This document shows positions 1 through 8,998 of a DNA stretch of 64,000 nucleotides, piece after piece. This DNA comes from an uncultured Mycoplasmatota bacterium (GTDB lineage: Bacteria; Bacillota_I; Bacilli_A; RF39; UBA660). The translations under genes were made by a program, and so were the position numbers. The notes beneath the pieces were generated by a model, which had not been told where the DNA came from, did no database searches, and saw only the letters and a list, made by a program, of their open reading frames with translations. Numbering within the stretch: the first letter of the stretch is position 1; the number at the start of each line of letters is the position of its first letter. The stretch lies in contig CAMIXH010000002.1 in the NCBI GenBank assembly GCA_946402735.1, forward strand, positions 217,080 through 281,079, written 5' to 3'.

Positions 1-2
1 TA

Positions 3-1277
3 CCAGTAGATAGAGTTAACTTATTAAAACAAACTACTTATACTACTAATGACTTACTAAATTGTAAGACAGCTGGTGAATTAAGAGGAAAACTATTAAG
101 AAGGATGCTAGGCGATGTTATTAATATGAATACTACTAAAGAAATGACTTTAGGTGATGGTAATACACTTACTATTGAATATGGTCAAGCTTTAGAAAGT
201 TCATTAATTAATTACTATGCTCATGAAATAGCTGAAAAATATCACTTTAATATCAGCGATTTAGGTGATGTTAAAGATGATTTAGAAACTATTAAAGCTC
301 TATATGATAAGATTGGTAATAAGGTTGATTATAGTGCATTTAATGAAGATGCTGTTAAATTATTAAAGAAAGCTGATATTAAAGAAATAACTAAGAAGTA
401 TGATGATAAAGAGTTACAAAGATATATAACTAATGTTTCTAAAGTAGCTGCTATGACAGAAGAAGGAAAACAACAACAAAGTGATATGTTAAATGAAGCT
501 ACTAATAGATTAGATAGTGTTCAAATAATATGGTTACATAATAGAAAACATATTAAATATACTGATCCATATGGAAAAGTACATCTAACAGATATAGAAC
601 AAGCTCCTAGAGTTGAAGAATATTATAAAGAAAGACTTGCTAAACTTGGTCCAGATGAAAAATTAGATCCTGAAGAATTCTATCGTGAATTAGTAACCTA
701 CTATACAGATGAAATGGAATTATTAAGTACTAAAGATGTTAAAAAAGATGAACTTAATAGCCAAGAAGTAGATATGTTACAATTCATACAAACTAATAAA
801 ACATTAGCTAATGCTAGAGAAATGGATATAACAAGACATAATTCAACTATGGATACACATATATTAGAAGGAAATAACTCTGTAGTTGCTACAGAAGATA
901 AAGATGGATATGTTGAAGCAAACATTGTTAAAGATGGTCAAGCAGAAGCAGAAAAAACTATTGGAGAAGATGTTAGCTCACAATTAATATCTAAAGAAGA
1001 ATATATAAGACTTAATGAAAAACTATTTAGTCAAGAAGAAGAATTATCAGAAGAAGAAATAGAAGCATTAAGAAGAGCTGCTCCTATATATGCAGAAGAA
1101 GTATTCAATGAAACAAAGAATATGAGACCAGTCACTGAAGGAGAAGAATCAGGAGCTGTATTAAGACCATATAGTAATAAAAATAATACTGGTTTTACTC
1201 TTAAAACATTTGCTGCTTACTTCGTAGTTCTTACTCTTCTAATTGGAAGTTTTATAGCAATATTAATATTAAGATAA
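3..1277 (+). CDS. Membrane-anchored protein of unknown function, 5' end outside window
   Basis: The reading frame is open back to the first bases of the window, so the true start lies upstream. An internal ATG at 105 has no need to be the start. About 425 residues are visible. The body is acidic and helical, with several Glu-rich stretches. The last 25 or so residues form one hydrophobic segment ending in an Arg, so the protein looks C-terminally tail-anchored with a cytoplasmic body. I recognise no catalytic motif or named family. The gene ends in its own intrinsic terminator, and the next gene is on the opposite strand. Confidence 0.6.
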   Translation, partial: PVDRVNLLKQTTYTTNDLLNCKTAGELRGKLLRRMLGDVINMNTTKEMTLGDGNTLTIEYGQALESSLINYYAHEIAEKYHFNISDLGDVKDDLETIKALYDKIGNKVDYSAFNEDAVKLLKKADIKEITKKYDDKELQRYITNVSKVAAMTEEGKQQQSDMLNEATNRLDSVQIIWLHNRKHIKYTDPYGKVHLTDIEQAPRVEEYYKERLAKLGPDEKLDPEEFYRELVTYYTDEMELLSTKDVKKDELNSQEVDMLQFIQTNKTLANAREMDITRHNSTMDTHILEGNNSVVATEDKDGYVEANIVKDGQAEAEKTIGEDVSSQLISKEEYIRLNEKLFSQEEELSEEEIEALRRAAPIYAEEVFNETKNMRPVTEGEESGAVLRPYSNKNNTGFTLKTFAAYFVVLTLLIGSFIAILILR

Positions 1278-1298
1278 GTAATACTTATCTTTTTATTT
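1272..1298 (+). terminator. Intrinsic terminator overlapping a stop codon
   Basis: AGATAAGT (1272-1279), a 3-nt loop, ACTTATCT (1283-1290), then a T-rich tract. The TAA stop of the upstream plus-strand gene lies inside the 5' arm. Confidence 0.85.
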
Positions 1299-1302
1299 GC
1301 AA

Positions 1303-1336
1303 TAAAAAAACAAGGATTATTTCTTTCCTTGTTTTT
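1303..1336 (-). terminator. Intrinsic terminator of the YihY-family gene
   Basis: An 11-bp stem pairs 1306-1316 with 1326-1336. Read on the minus strand it is followed by a run of T. The 3' end of the coding region lies in the stem. Confidence 0.8.
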
Positions 1337-2192
1337 GATTCTCTATAACTTTCTTTCTTATTTCAGCTAAAGCTATTCTATTTGTCTTATCTTTCTCAAT
1401 ATCAGTATTTCTTCTATTTAAGAAAAGACCAATAACAAATATATAAGCTAGAATATATAACCAGAATAATAATATAACTACATTAGCAAGACTTCCATAT
1501 ACTAGGTTATAATCAGCTATATTATTAATATATGTTGAGAATAGTATTGTTACAAGTAACCATGCTATTGTGGTAAAAGCAGCTCCTTTTGTAACATATT
1601 TGCCTTTTATTTTATCATCTGGTGCTATTACATAAATTAGTTTAATAGCAAAATACATAACTAGTAATGATACAGGCATTTGAAGTATTGTATATAATTG
1701 ATTAATAATAACTTCATTTTGACTAATAAATGGAATAAATAAACTTACTACATTTATTATAGTTTTACCAAATAAAGGAACTATTAATATGAATGCAAGT
1801 AATAATACAAGTAATATAGCAAGCATTAAAGACTTAACTATTCTTTTAATAGTTATATTATTCTCTATTTCAAATACTGAATTACTAGTAGCAATAATAG
1901 TATTGCATCCATTAGTAATAACAAATATTGAAATTGCTATTGTAATAATTTGATTAGCAGAAGCATCAGTTGAAAACAATGGTTTAATAAAATCAATTAA
2001 TGTTTTTGGAATTACTTCTAAAAGTGCATTATTAATAACCCCAGCACTTATATTTAAACTTGATAACAAGTAAATAATAATAGAAATGATGGGTATAATA
2101 GATACACACAATGAATATGCTATATTACCAGGTAAAATTTGAAACTCTTTAGAAGTTATTAATTTCCCGAAATTTATAGCTTTCTCTTTCAT
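1317..2192 (-). CDS. YihY/BrkB-family inner membrane protein
   Basis: A polytopic membrane protein of 291 residues with about six hydrophobic segments. It follows the pattern of the YihY/virulence factor BrkB family (once mis-named RNase BN): an N-terminal helix with a short basic stretch, a central glycine/asparagine motif, and a C-terminal YGSLANVVILLFWLYILAY signature typical of the family. The biochemical role is unknown; transport or envelope functions have been suggested for the family. Its ATG overlaps the TGA of the upstream GGDEF gene (ATGA), which indicates translational coupling and a three-gene unit with 2189-4686. The C-terminus is a charged cytoplasmic tail of about 30 residues. 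Confidence 0.85.
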   Translation of the reverse strand: MKEKAINFGKLITSKEFQILPGNIAYSLCVSIIPIISIIIYLLSSLNISAGVINNALLEVIPKTLIDFIKPLFSTDASANQIITIAISIFVITNGCNTIIATSNSVFEIENNITIKRIVKSLMLAILLVLLLAFILIVPLFGKTIINVVSLFIPFISQNEVIINQLYTILQMPVSLLVMYFAIKLIYVIAPDDKIKGKYVTKGAAFTTIAWLLVTILFSTYINNIADYNLVYGSLANVVILLFWLYILAYIFVIGLFLNRRNTDIEKDKTNRIALAEIRKKVIENQKQGKK

Positions 2193-4216
2193 TCTAACCC
2201 TTTCTTACTCTTATTAATCATATTAAGTGAATCATTAATAGCGTCATCTATAGTCATTTCTTCACTAGTGATCATCTTATATCCAATTGATACACCATAA
2301 TCTTTATTAGGCAAATCACTAGCAAATTCTCTATTTAACTTATGAATATAAGTTCCTATCTTCTTTTCATCATAACCAACTAGATAAACAATAAATTCAT
2401 CACCATCAGTTCTCATAATCTCTGAATTATCTCTTTGTGTCTTAATTAAAACACTAGCTACAGCCTTAATTTGAGCATCTCCAGCTTCATGACCTATCTT
2501 ATCATTTAATACTTTTAATTTATTAATATCAATTACTACTATTGCTTGAGGATAAACCTTAGTTGAAGACCAGAAATCAATATTATCATTTAAATAATTT
2601 CTATTCTTAAGGTTAGTCATAGCATCAAAGTAATATAATCTATCTTCTTTCTTAATTCTCTTAGAATTCATATGTCTCTTAATACCCACATATGTTAAGA
2701 AACATACTACTAAAATACCAATAACTATCCAAATTAAGTTAGTTATTATAAAGTTAAGTATTCTATTTCCTTTTAGTGTTGCAATTAATCCAACAACACT
2801 CTCATTCTTAATTTCATTTGAACTAAGTGTACTTAAATAGAAATCAAATAACTTATTAAATGCACTATTTTCTTTCTTAAGTAAGAATGTATTATTTAAC
2901 TTAATAGTGTCATAATATCTAATACTATAATTTCTTAAAGAAGAATCTTTATAATAATCATATACTTCTTTTTCTACTATTATTATAGAATTCTCATCTA
3001 TATTCTTTAGTAAACTCTTAACACTAGTATAATCAGTTATTTCAAATAGATTTTTACTAGCCATATTATACTTAAGATTCATATTATTTAGCATTGATAC
3101 ATTACTATCAACAAGACTATATAATGAATTAATAACTATATTATTCTTAGCATGAGCAAGTACTACATATTCACTTGGCCCAAGTGTTCTAGTAGTCTCA
3201 TAATTATCATTACTTATAGAATAATAATTTAATGCCAAATCAATCTTCTTTTCAGTTAATGCTTTATTTAACTCTTTAGTATCCTTATAACCAATATATT
3301 TATAAGTTGCTCCAGTCATTGTACTAAACTTACTTAAATATGTATCAGTAACACCAGTAAACCTAGAAGCTATTTGTCCTTCAAATGGAAGATTATCAAT
3401 ATAACCAACAATAAAATCTTCACTTACAATTGATTCTTTTTGAAGTTCAGTATAACCATTAATATCATAATATATTTCTAAAAAGTATTTATTAATTAAC
3501 TCATTTGCTCTCTTAGAATATCTATTATAGAACTTAGTTAATATACTATTTAAGTTTTGATTACCATTTTCACTTAAACTAGCACAATAATATGAATATA
3601 ATCCATCTAAATGGAATAATATACTATATGATTTAGATGATACTATTTCATTTAAGTATTTATACATAGGAACTACTATATAATTAATAGAATTTTTATT
3701 ATATGCACTAACTATTTCATCAAAGTTAGCATATGTATTAATAGTAACATTCTTATGTTCAGTTAAATAATATGAAACACTATCTTTATCAGTATCAATA
3801 ATACCTATCTTCTTATTATCTAAATCATCTAGCTTATTAATACTAGTATTACTACCAAGAACAACATAGTGATCACGATAGAATACTACATCATCATCAT
3901 CTACTTTATTTCTATTAACTAATTTATATTCACTCTTATCATTAGTAATAATATTTAAATTTAAACCAGTATCTTCTTTTAAAGCATTTAAATAATCATA
4001 GTATACACCTTTTCCACCATTAGCAAAAACAGGTAAAGATGGATCAACATAAACATCAATAGATTTATTTAAGTTATCATTAATCCAACTCTTCTCTTGA
4101 TAACTATAATTATTAACAGTACTAGATATATAATATAGTATTCCAAAGAATAATAGAACTATTCCAAGTACGATAAAGAATACTATTAATAGAGTCTTCT
4201 TCTTTTTATTTTTCAT
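2189..4216 (-). CDS. Membrane sensor protein with two solute-binding-like domains and a variant GGDEF domain
   Basis: 675 residues. A TM helix at about 8-32 is followed by two extracellular regions (about 45-245 and 265-475) that resemble bacterial family 3 solute-binding domains. A second TM lies at about 492-514, followed by a C-terminal GGDEF-type domain (about 525-672). The domain keeps DxNxLKxxND and GHEAGD, but the signature at 604-608 is DGDEF instead of GGDEF. Diguanylate cyclases make c-di-GMP. Changes at the first glycine (SGDEF, AGDEF) are known in active enzymes, but Asp here is unusual, so activity is uncertain. It sits between a small TM protein and a YihY-family gene with overlapping or nearly overlapping ends, suggesting one operon. 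The extracellular part suggests sensing of a small ligand such as an amino acid. Confidence 0.85.
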   Translation of the reverse strand: MKNKKKKTLLIVFFIVLGIVLLFFGILYYISSTVNNYSYQEKSWINDNLNKSIDVYVDPSLPVFANGGKGVYYDYLNALKEDTGLNLNIITNDKSEYKLVNRNKVDDDDVVFYRDHYVVLGSNTSINKLDDLDNKKIGIIDTDKDSVSYYLTEHKNVTINTYANFDEIVSAYNKNSINYIVVPMYKYLNEIVSSKSYSILFHLDGLYSYYCASLSENGNQNLNSILTKFYNRYSKRANELINKYFLEIYYDINGYTELQKESIVSEDFIVGYIDNLPFEGQIASRFTGVTDTYLSKFSTMTGATYKYIGYKDTKELNKALTEKKIDLALNYYSISNDNYETTRTLGPSEYVVLAHAKNNIVINSLYSLVDSNVSMLNNMNLKYNMASKNLFEITDYTSVKSLLKNIDENSIIIVEKEVYDYYKDSSLRNYSIRYYDTIKLNNTFLLKKENSAFNKLFDFYLSTLSSNEIKNESVVGLIATLKGNRILNFIITNLIWIVIGILVVCFLTYVGIKRHMNSKRIKKEDRLYYFDAMTNLKNRNYLNDNIDFWSSTKVYPQAIVVIDINKLKVLNDKIGHEAGDAQIKAVASVLIKTQRDNSEIMRTDGDEFIVYLVGYDEKKIGTYIHKLNREFASDLPNKDYGVSIGYKMITSEEMTIDDAINDSLNMINKSKKGLE

Positions 4217-4218
4217 AG

Positions 4219-4686
4219 TTATTTACTCCAAGATACTTTAGAACTATTGGCATTTTTAGAACCCCATATTGGGAAATTATTATTCTTTTCTTTGCCATTA
4301 TAAGTTAATATAAATTGAACTTCATAATATGTTAAATTCTCTTTACCAATCTTATCTAATGCTTTAGATGCTAATGTTTTAGCTTTATCTGTTTTAATAG
4401 ATTCTTTAAACTCTATATTAACATATACTATTTTACCTATAACATCTACAGTAACAGTACTTACAGATGTTTCTTTAGTATATAAAGCATTAATATCATC
4501 TTCTAAAGTCTCACTTAATTTAAAATTCTCTATTCCATCTAATCTATTTCCATATTTACTAGAACTTACTCCAGCATAGAAATATTTATAAAATAAAACT
4601 CCAAATACTGAAAAACATACAATTAGTATTAATATTAATATTATTAACATTATATTATCTGATTTGTTTTTCTTTCTTTTACTCAT
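4219..4686 (-). CDS. Small single-pass membrane protein, first gene of the GGDEF operon
   Basis: 155 residues from the ATG at 4686. A GTG further upstream (4695) is in frame but sits 1-2 nt from the GGGAG ribosome binding site, whereas the ATG is spaced about 10 nt from it, so the ATG is preferred. A basic N-terminus is followed by a strong TM helix at about 14-40, then an extracytoplasmic domain of about 110 residues with mixed alpha/beta predicted character. I do not recognise the family. It ends 2 nt before the GGDEF sensor gene, so it probably belongs to the same transcript and could be a partner of the sensor; this is inference from spacing only. Confidence 0.6.
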   Translation of the reverse strand: MSKRKKNKSDNIMLIILILILIVCFSVFGVLFYKYFYAGVSSSKYGNRLDGIENFKLSETLEDDINALYTKETSVSTVTVDVIGKIVYVNIEFKESIKTDKAKTLASKALDKIGKENLTYYEVQFILTYNGKEKNNNFPIWGSKNANSSKVSWSK

Positions 4687-4803
4687 ATCTTGCACTCTCC
4701 CTTTGGCCTAATTATTATACTATAATTAATTTCTTTTTTCTACTTAATTCTTTTATTATCTATATTATACTACAAATATCACGATTAAAAAACTGTTTTA
4801 TAG

Positions 4804-4832
4804 TTGACAAATAATATTTTTTCACGTAAAAT
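4804..4832 (+). promoter_or_regulatory. Sigma70-type promoter of tRNA-Gly
   Basis: TTGACA at 4804-4809, 17-bp spacer, TAAAAT at 4827-4832, about 20 nt before the mature tRNA 5' end. Confidence 0.85.
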
Positions 4833-4852
4833 ATTAAATGCAATTGGGAAAT

Positions 4853-4926
4853 GCAGGTGTAGTTTAATGGCAGAACTTCAGCCTTCCAAGCTGCTAACGT
4901 GGGTCCGATTCCCATCACCTGCTCCA
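4853..4926 (+). tRNA. tRNA-Gly (TCC anticodon)
   Basis: A full cloverleaf: acceptor GCAGGTG/CACCTGC, D arm with GG, anticodon loop CTTCCAA giving anticodon TCC (reads GGA), T stem GTGGG/CCCAT, discriminator T and encoded CCA. Two oddities: the outermost pair of the anticodon stem is a T/C mismatch, and the T loop reads TCCGATT, with C where nearly all elongator tRNAs have U55. It has its own promoter and a shared downstream terminator. Confidence 0.95.
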
Positions 4927-4970
4927 TATGATATCAAGCTTGGGATTCTCAAGTTTAGATATAAATTAAA

Positions 4971-4997
4971 AAATCAATCAATAGATTGATTTTTTTA
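4971..4997. terminator. Bidirectional terminator between tRNA-Gly and the 96-residue gene
   Basis: AAATCAATC at 4971-4979 and GATTGATTT at 4984-4992 form a 9-bp stem with a 4-nt loop, with A/T runs on both sides. It can therefore end the tRNA transcript (+) and the gene at 5002-5292 (-). Confidence 0.85.
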
Positions 4998-5001
4998 TTG
5001 T

Positions 5002-5292
5002 TTAAATATTAGCTTGTCTAATTATTTCATTTAATTCATCTTCAAAGAATTCATCAGTACCATTATCATTATTGATATAACTAATATAAATATATGTTAA
5101 TAAATTCCTAGTTACATCATTATTTACCTGATTAAATAATGGAATGTTTTTATCAAAAGAGAATGTATGATTTGGATCCATAGTTTCTTCTATACGACTT
5201 TTAAGTTTTGCTGGAAGTCTTTTATATAAATCTAGTTCATTTAAAACAATATACGCTTCTTTAAAAGCATCTCTTACTACCTTATTCTCCAT
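5002..5292 (-). CDS. Small conserved-looking protein of unknown function
   Basis: 96 residues, soluble and helical, with an acidic C-terminus. A central stretch, TFSFDKNIPLFNQVNN, then a hydrophobic LLTYIYISYI segment, resembles small proteins common in low-GC gut Firmicutes, but I cannot name the family. A strong GGAGGA site lies 6 nt before the ATG at 5292. The start overlaps the end of the upstream transglutaminase-like gene by 16 nt, so the two are co-transcribed and probably translationally coupled. Confidence 0.6.
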   Translation of the reverse strand: MENKVVRDAFKEAYIVLNELDLYKRLPAKLKSRIEETMDPNHTFSFDKNIPLFNQVNNDVTRNLLTYIYISYINNDNGTDEFFEDELNEIIRQANI

Positions 5293-6998
5293 TGTCGCTC
5301 CTCCATCTCAGTTACTTGTCTAACTGCCTCTTCTGCTGATAAATCTCTAGTTCCAGGATAGAATATAAAGTCTTTTTGACCAATTACATTGCCCTTCTCA
5401 TCCTTAACTTCACTAGACATAGCTTGACCAGCCCAACTTGCTCTTTCTCTAAACTTAGGTGATTTAATATAGTCTTCTAATTGATGAACAAGTTGAATTA
5501 GTCTTAAATAATCTAAAACACCAGCTTGTCCTTTAACTTGTTTAATGTATTCAACATTCTTCATAGCAAAGTCAGCTAGATATCCTTCACTAATCATTTC
5601 ATCAATATTACCTTTAGCTATAACTCCAAATAATTCTGCTTGTTTATCTAAAGGATAAGAATGAACAAAACCACTTACATCAAAAGATAGCTGTTCTACT
5701 CCATCTTGAGTTACAACCTTTATATTATCACTTGAGAATCCTTCATCTCTATGACTCTTATAAAAATCTTCATATGATTTAAGGAAATTATCTGCTAGTT
5801 TATCTAGTTTCATACGATCAGCATCCCATGTTAAATCACAGAAATATGCTTTTCCATCTAAATATACAGCATTATATCCATGTCCCATAGGATCATTTGT
5901 ACCATTTTCATAATTCCTTGGTCCACCAAGTCTAAACACACCAGGTTCTTCTATTTCTTTAGAATGTGATGATATATAATCACACTTTATATCAAAGCAA
6001 GCACATATATTTTGAAGTATTGTTGCATATCCAGCACATACTGTTAATAGTTGTTTCTTTCCATTACGTTCAACACCTATTAATCCATTTCTTAAATTAC
6101 GGCATGTATCTTGTAATTCTTCATCTTTTTTGCCTTCTTCACTAATAGCATAGTAATCATATCTAATATTCTTACCTAGTATTTTATATATTTGTGCAAA
6201 TATCTTCTTCTCTCTATCTACATCATCCATTAAAGGAAGTTTTACCATTTTAACAATACTATCTACTACTTTTCTAATCTCAGCATAATCTTCAATAGTA
6301 TAATAATTAGAATTACCCTTACTATAACCACTTCCAACTTTAATACCTTTAATTCTTTTATCAGTTTTAATGCTTTCTAATTTCTTTAAATCTAATTCAC
6401 TAACACTACCAATAGATATATATACTTCATCATAATTAACTAAATAATTTCTATATTTATCATAGTTATCTAATGTAATAACACCAAAACGTAATTTATC
6501 ATATAACTGGTCTAATTCTACAGAACTAAAATGTTCCACTCTAAATCTTTTTCTTAAATCCACTGGTCCAAATATATAAGCAAAACCACTTACAGGATCC
6601 TTAATAGAATCTAAAGCAACAGTAGTATTACCTCCTGAAGAAGCAATTTTACTATATAATCCCATATAATCACATTCAAAACCATGTACTGTACATTGTT
6701 TTATATTTTGATTAATTGCTGTATTTAGTAATTCATTAATATTCATTTTTCTAGACTCAGCATTTAAAGAATTAACACCAACATATTCAAGACTAGGACA
6801 TTTTTCTATCAAAGCTATTAATTGTTTAATTGTATTATCTATATTATTATCATTTTTAGAAAGACTAATTCTAATTTTCTTTATACCAGATAATTCTTTT
6901 AAAATATCAGGATTATTTAAATCTAATTCATCATAATCAACAAAAAAGTCATTTTCGGCACTTAATTGTTCTAACAATTTAAAATCATTAATAACCAT
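5277..6998 (-). CDS. Transglutaminase-like cysteine protein with a leucine-rich-repeat-like N-terminus
   Basis: 573 residues from the second ATG (6998). The upstream in-frame ATG at 7004 directly abuts the GGAGG site, while 6998 is spaced 6 nt from it. The N-terminal half has repeated ILKELSGIKKIRIS-type units that suggest a degenerate leucine-rich repeat. The central part has a transglutaminase/protease-like core: a Cys in VCAGYATILQNIC (about residue 325), a His in MGHGYNAVYL and an Asp in YFCDLTWDADR, matching the Cys-His-Asp triad order. There is no signal peptide or TM, so it is probably cytoplasmic. Family members cleave or cross-link peptides or act as peptide-N-glycanase-like folds; the substrate is unknown. 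It is coupled to the small gene 5002-5292. Confidence 0.7.
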   Translation of the reverse strand: MVINDFKLLEQLSAENDFFVDYDELDLNNPDILKELSGIKKIRISLSKNDNNIDNTIKQLIALIEKCPSLEYVGVNSLNAESRKMNINELLNTAINQNIKQCTVHGFECDYMGLYSKIASSGGNTTVALDSIKDPVSGFAYIFGPVDLRKRFRVEHFSSVELDQLYDKLRFGVITLDNYDKYRNYLVNYDEVYISIGSVSELDLKKLESIKTDKRIKGIKVGSGYSKGNSNYYTIEDYAEIRKVVDSIVKMVKLPLMDDVDREKKIFAQIYKILGKNIRYDYYAISEEGKKDEELQDTCRNLRNGLIGVERNGKKQLLTVCAGYATILQNICACFDIKCDYISSHSKEIEEPGVFRLGGPRNYENGTNDPMGHGYNAVYLDGKAYFCDLTWDADRMKLDKLADNFLKSYEDFYKSHRDEGFSSDNIKVVTQDGVEQLSFDVSGFVHSYPLDKQAELFGVIAKGNIDEMISEGYLADFAMKNVEYIKQVKGQAGVLDYLRLIQLVHQLEDYIKSPKFRERASWAGQAMSSEVKDEKGNVIGQKDFIFYPGTRDLSAEEAVRQVTEMEERQWRIR

Positions 6999-7050
6999 AA
7001 ACATCCTCCTCTCTTATTGTTCTCTATTATTAATTATATCATATTATACG

Positions 7051-7078
7051 AAAATAAAAATCAATCATTAGATTGATT
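7051..7078 (-). terminator. Intrinsic terminator
   Basis: AATCAATC 7059-7066, ATTA loop, GATTGATT 7071-7078. On the minus strand it is followed by a T-rich tract. It ends the 7080-8945 unit. Confidence 0.8.
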
Positions 7079-7079
7079 C

Positions 7080-7484
7080 TTATTTTTTATTCTTTAATTT
7101 AATAATATTAAATATTGATGGTATTGCTGTTATAACAAGTACTAATATTACCGCAAGATCAAATCCTAAATTTGACATATTACCAATCATCTCTTGTTGT
7201 ATAGAATATATCAAACTAGGAATTAATAATGATGCTATACCTAGTCTTGCTATTGTTACCATATAGGAATATACATATCCCTTTTTAATATTATCTATTG
7301 TTATTAAAAAATCTATTGCTATAGTACCTACAGCTAAAGCTCCTGGTAATATAAAGATTACTCCTAAACCACCCAAACCAGAATCTCCAATACTATATAA
7401 TCCCATCATTAGCATCCATAATGAAGGGAAAATACCAATTACATCACATACAATAGAAATATCTCTTTTGGTTTTGTCTGTCAT
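7080..7484 (-). CDS. Four-TM membrane protein of unknown function
   Basis: 134 residues with four hydrophobic helices (about 12-32, 38-58, 70-98, 108-128), short loops and a basic C-terminal LKNKK tail. No family motif is recognised. An AGGTG-type ribosome binding site precedes the ATG. It is 8 nt downstream of the gene at 7493-8236 and likely shares a transcript with it and with the JAMM protein gene. Confidence 0.55.
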   Translation of the reverse strand: MTDKTKRDISIVCDVIGIFPSLWMLMMGLYSIGDSGLGGLGVIFILPGALAVGTIAIDFLITIDNIKKGYVYSYMVTIARLGIASLLIPSLIYSIQQEMIGNMSNLGFDLAVILVLVITAIPSIFNIIKLKNKK

Positions 7485-7492
7485 ATTAACAC

Positions 7493-8236
7493 CTACTCAC
7501 ATTCTGGAGTTTCTCCAAATTCATGTCCTTTTACAGCTAAAATTAATTTACTACTTAATTTATTATTACTTAAATCAATTTGTCTGTATTCAAGATATGG
7601 ATTCATAGTTTCATATCTTCCAACATAACAATTCTTTGGATTATATATTAAATAATGTAATTTACCACCAGATATTGTTGGTAGTGCATTAGTTTCACCA
7701 AAATTTTTATCTACTACTACAGTTTTAATATTTTCAATAACCTTTAATTCTTTATTAGTTTTCTTATCATATATTGTTAATCTACTTGAGTCTCCACCAC
7801 CATCTATATAACGATAAACAAACTTAAAGTTATTATAATAGAATGTAAATCTACCAGAATGTCTTTCTACAGTTTTAAGATTAAATTTCTTATATAGATT
7901 ATCTCCTGTCACTTTAGAATCATTCTTTTGAGGAAATAATCTTCTTATTCCTTTAACTAATTCTTCTTTGTTATAGTCAATTTCATACTCAGATTCTACT
8001 ATTTCTTCCTCTTCTTCCTCTTTTTCTATTGGTTTTTCTTCAACAGCAGTTTCTATTTGTTTAATAATTGTTCTAAATTTTGATTTATTTACTGTATTAA
8101 AAGCTACTACTATATTAAGACTAATTATTAATATTCCAAGTATAACTACTATTGATGTTAAATTTTGAATAGACTTAATTGCTTGATTATCATCTTTCTT
8201 AGTTTCTTTCTTTTCTTTCTTTACTTCTTTTTTCAT
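7493..8236 (-). CDS. Single-pass membrane protein with Lys/Glu-rich linker and unknown extracytoplasmic domain
   Basis: 247 residues: a Lys-rich cytoplasmic N-terminus, one TM helix (about 25-48), an acidic Glu-repeat linker (about 65-80), then a beta-rich domain of about 160 residues. The domain has a pair of Cys near the end (KNCYVG and the final TPECE) that could form a disulfide outside the cell. I do not recognise the domain. A GGAGAG site precedes the ATG. It sits between the JAMM gene and the four-TM gene on the same strand. Confidence 0.55.
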   Translation of the reverse strand: MKKEVKKEKKETKKDDNQAIKSIQNLTSIVVILGILIISLNIVVAFNTVNKSKFRTIIKQIETAVEEKPIEKEEEEEEIVESEYEIDYNKEELVKGIRRLFPQKNDSKVTGDNLYKKFNLKTVERHSGRFTFYYNNFKFVYRYIDGGGDSSRLTIYDKKTNKELKVIENIKTVVVDKNFGETNALPTISGGKLHYLIYNPKNCYVGRYETMNPYLEYRQIDLSNNKLSSKLILAVKGHEFGETPECE

Positions 8237-8258
8237 AATTCTCTCCTATCTTAATTAT

Positions 8259-8945
8259 TTACATAGTTGGAACAGTTTCTCTTTGATTTAATCCATAAGC
8301 ATTTACTGGTCTTAGATTACCATACATATCTTTAACATAAACATGAGTAAATCTATAGAAATCTTGTCTCTTATTATCATAAAATACAAAGTTTATATTA
8401 CCAGTACTTGTAACTACACAACCAACAAGTTCTACTTTTCTATTTCTAAATACTGCATTTTCTTCATTCATTTGAATATATGTAGTTAAGTCCCCTAATG
8501 AAAAGTTCTCATAGAACCTGCCTATTGCTGGATGAGAATGTCCATGACATACAACAAGACCATCATTTAGATCCCCTGATATTCTATTTTGTAAATAGTC
8601 TACCATATCTTTATTAAAGCTAGCTTCTGTACTTTGTCTATCTCTACTTGATGACATAAACTCAGTAAACTCTATTGAATTATCACTACCCTCCATACCA
8701 ATTAAGAAAAAAGGTACTTCTTCCATCTCAGTATTAGTAACATCTTGTATAGCGCAAAGCATATCAAAGACTTGTTCACTTAGAATAATACTACCTCTTG
8801 GAATATCATTTATAATAGATGAATTAATTGGTTGATTTTCACCTAAACTACCAAAAGTACTAAAGTTTTGTGCATGATATTGACCAAATAAAGGATTATT
8901 AATCATTATTTGTTTAACTTTTCTATTATAATCTTGTCTTGTCAT
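8259..8945 (-). CDS. JAB/MPN (JAMM) metalloprotease-like protein
   Basis: 228 residues, no signal peptide. The JAMM zinc motif is visible: Glu85 (in IGMEGS), His136-Ser-His138-Pro, then Ser149-x-x-Asp152. This matches E...HxHP...SxxD, with a somewhat long HP-to-S gap of 9 residues. Bacterial JAMM proteins remove ubiquitin-like or sulfur-carrier tails, or act in signalling or defence. No ubiquitin-like, E1-like or E2-like gene is next to it, so the substrate is unknown. The family could also be structural only, but all metal ligands are present. First gene of the 7080-8945 cluster. Confidence 0.7.
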   Translation of the reverse strand: MTRQDYNRKVKQIMINNPLFGQYHAQNFSTFGSLGENQPINSSIINDIPRGSIILSEQVFDMLCAIQDVTNTEMEEVPFFLIGMEGSDNSIEFTEFMSSSRDRQSTEASFNKDMVDYLQNRISGDLNDGLVVCHGHSHPAIGRFYENFSLGDLTTYIQMNEENAVFRNRKVELVGCVVTSTGNINFVFYDNKRQDFYRFTHVYVKDMYGNLRPVNAYGLNQRETVPTM

Positions 8946-8998
8946 ACTATACTCCTATTATAATAATAACATTTTTTAACTATTTTTTAAATGGTTTA

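Noticed and set aside
2189..2192. Possible TGA = Trp recoding, as in mycoplasmas
   Set aside because: TGA is used as a stop in ATGA overlaps (2189 and 26692), and Trp is encoded by TGG throughout.
4818..4833. TTTTTCACGTAAAATA, 13 of 16 matches to the Bacillus parS site
   Set aside because: It is the -10 region of the tRNA-Gly promoter and lacks the central symmetric GAAAC half. Chance resemblance is more likely.
4804..4989. A 61-codon plus-strand frame across the tRNA-Gly
   Set aside because: It is the tRNA gene and its flanks read in one frame; there is no ribosome binding site.
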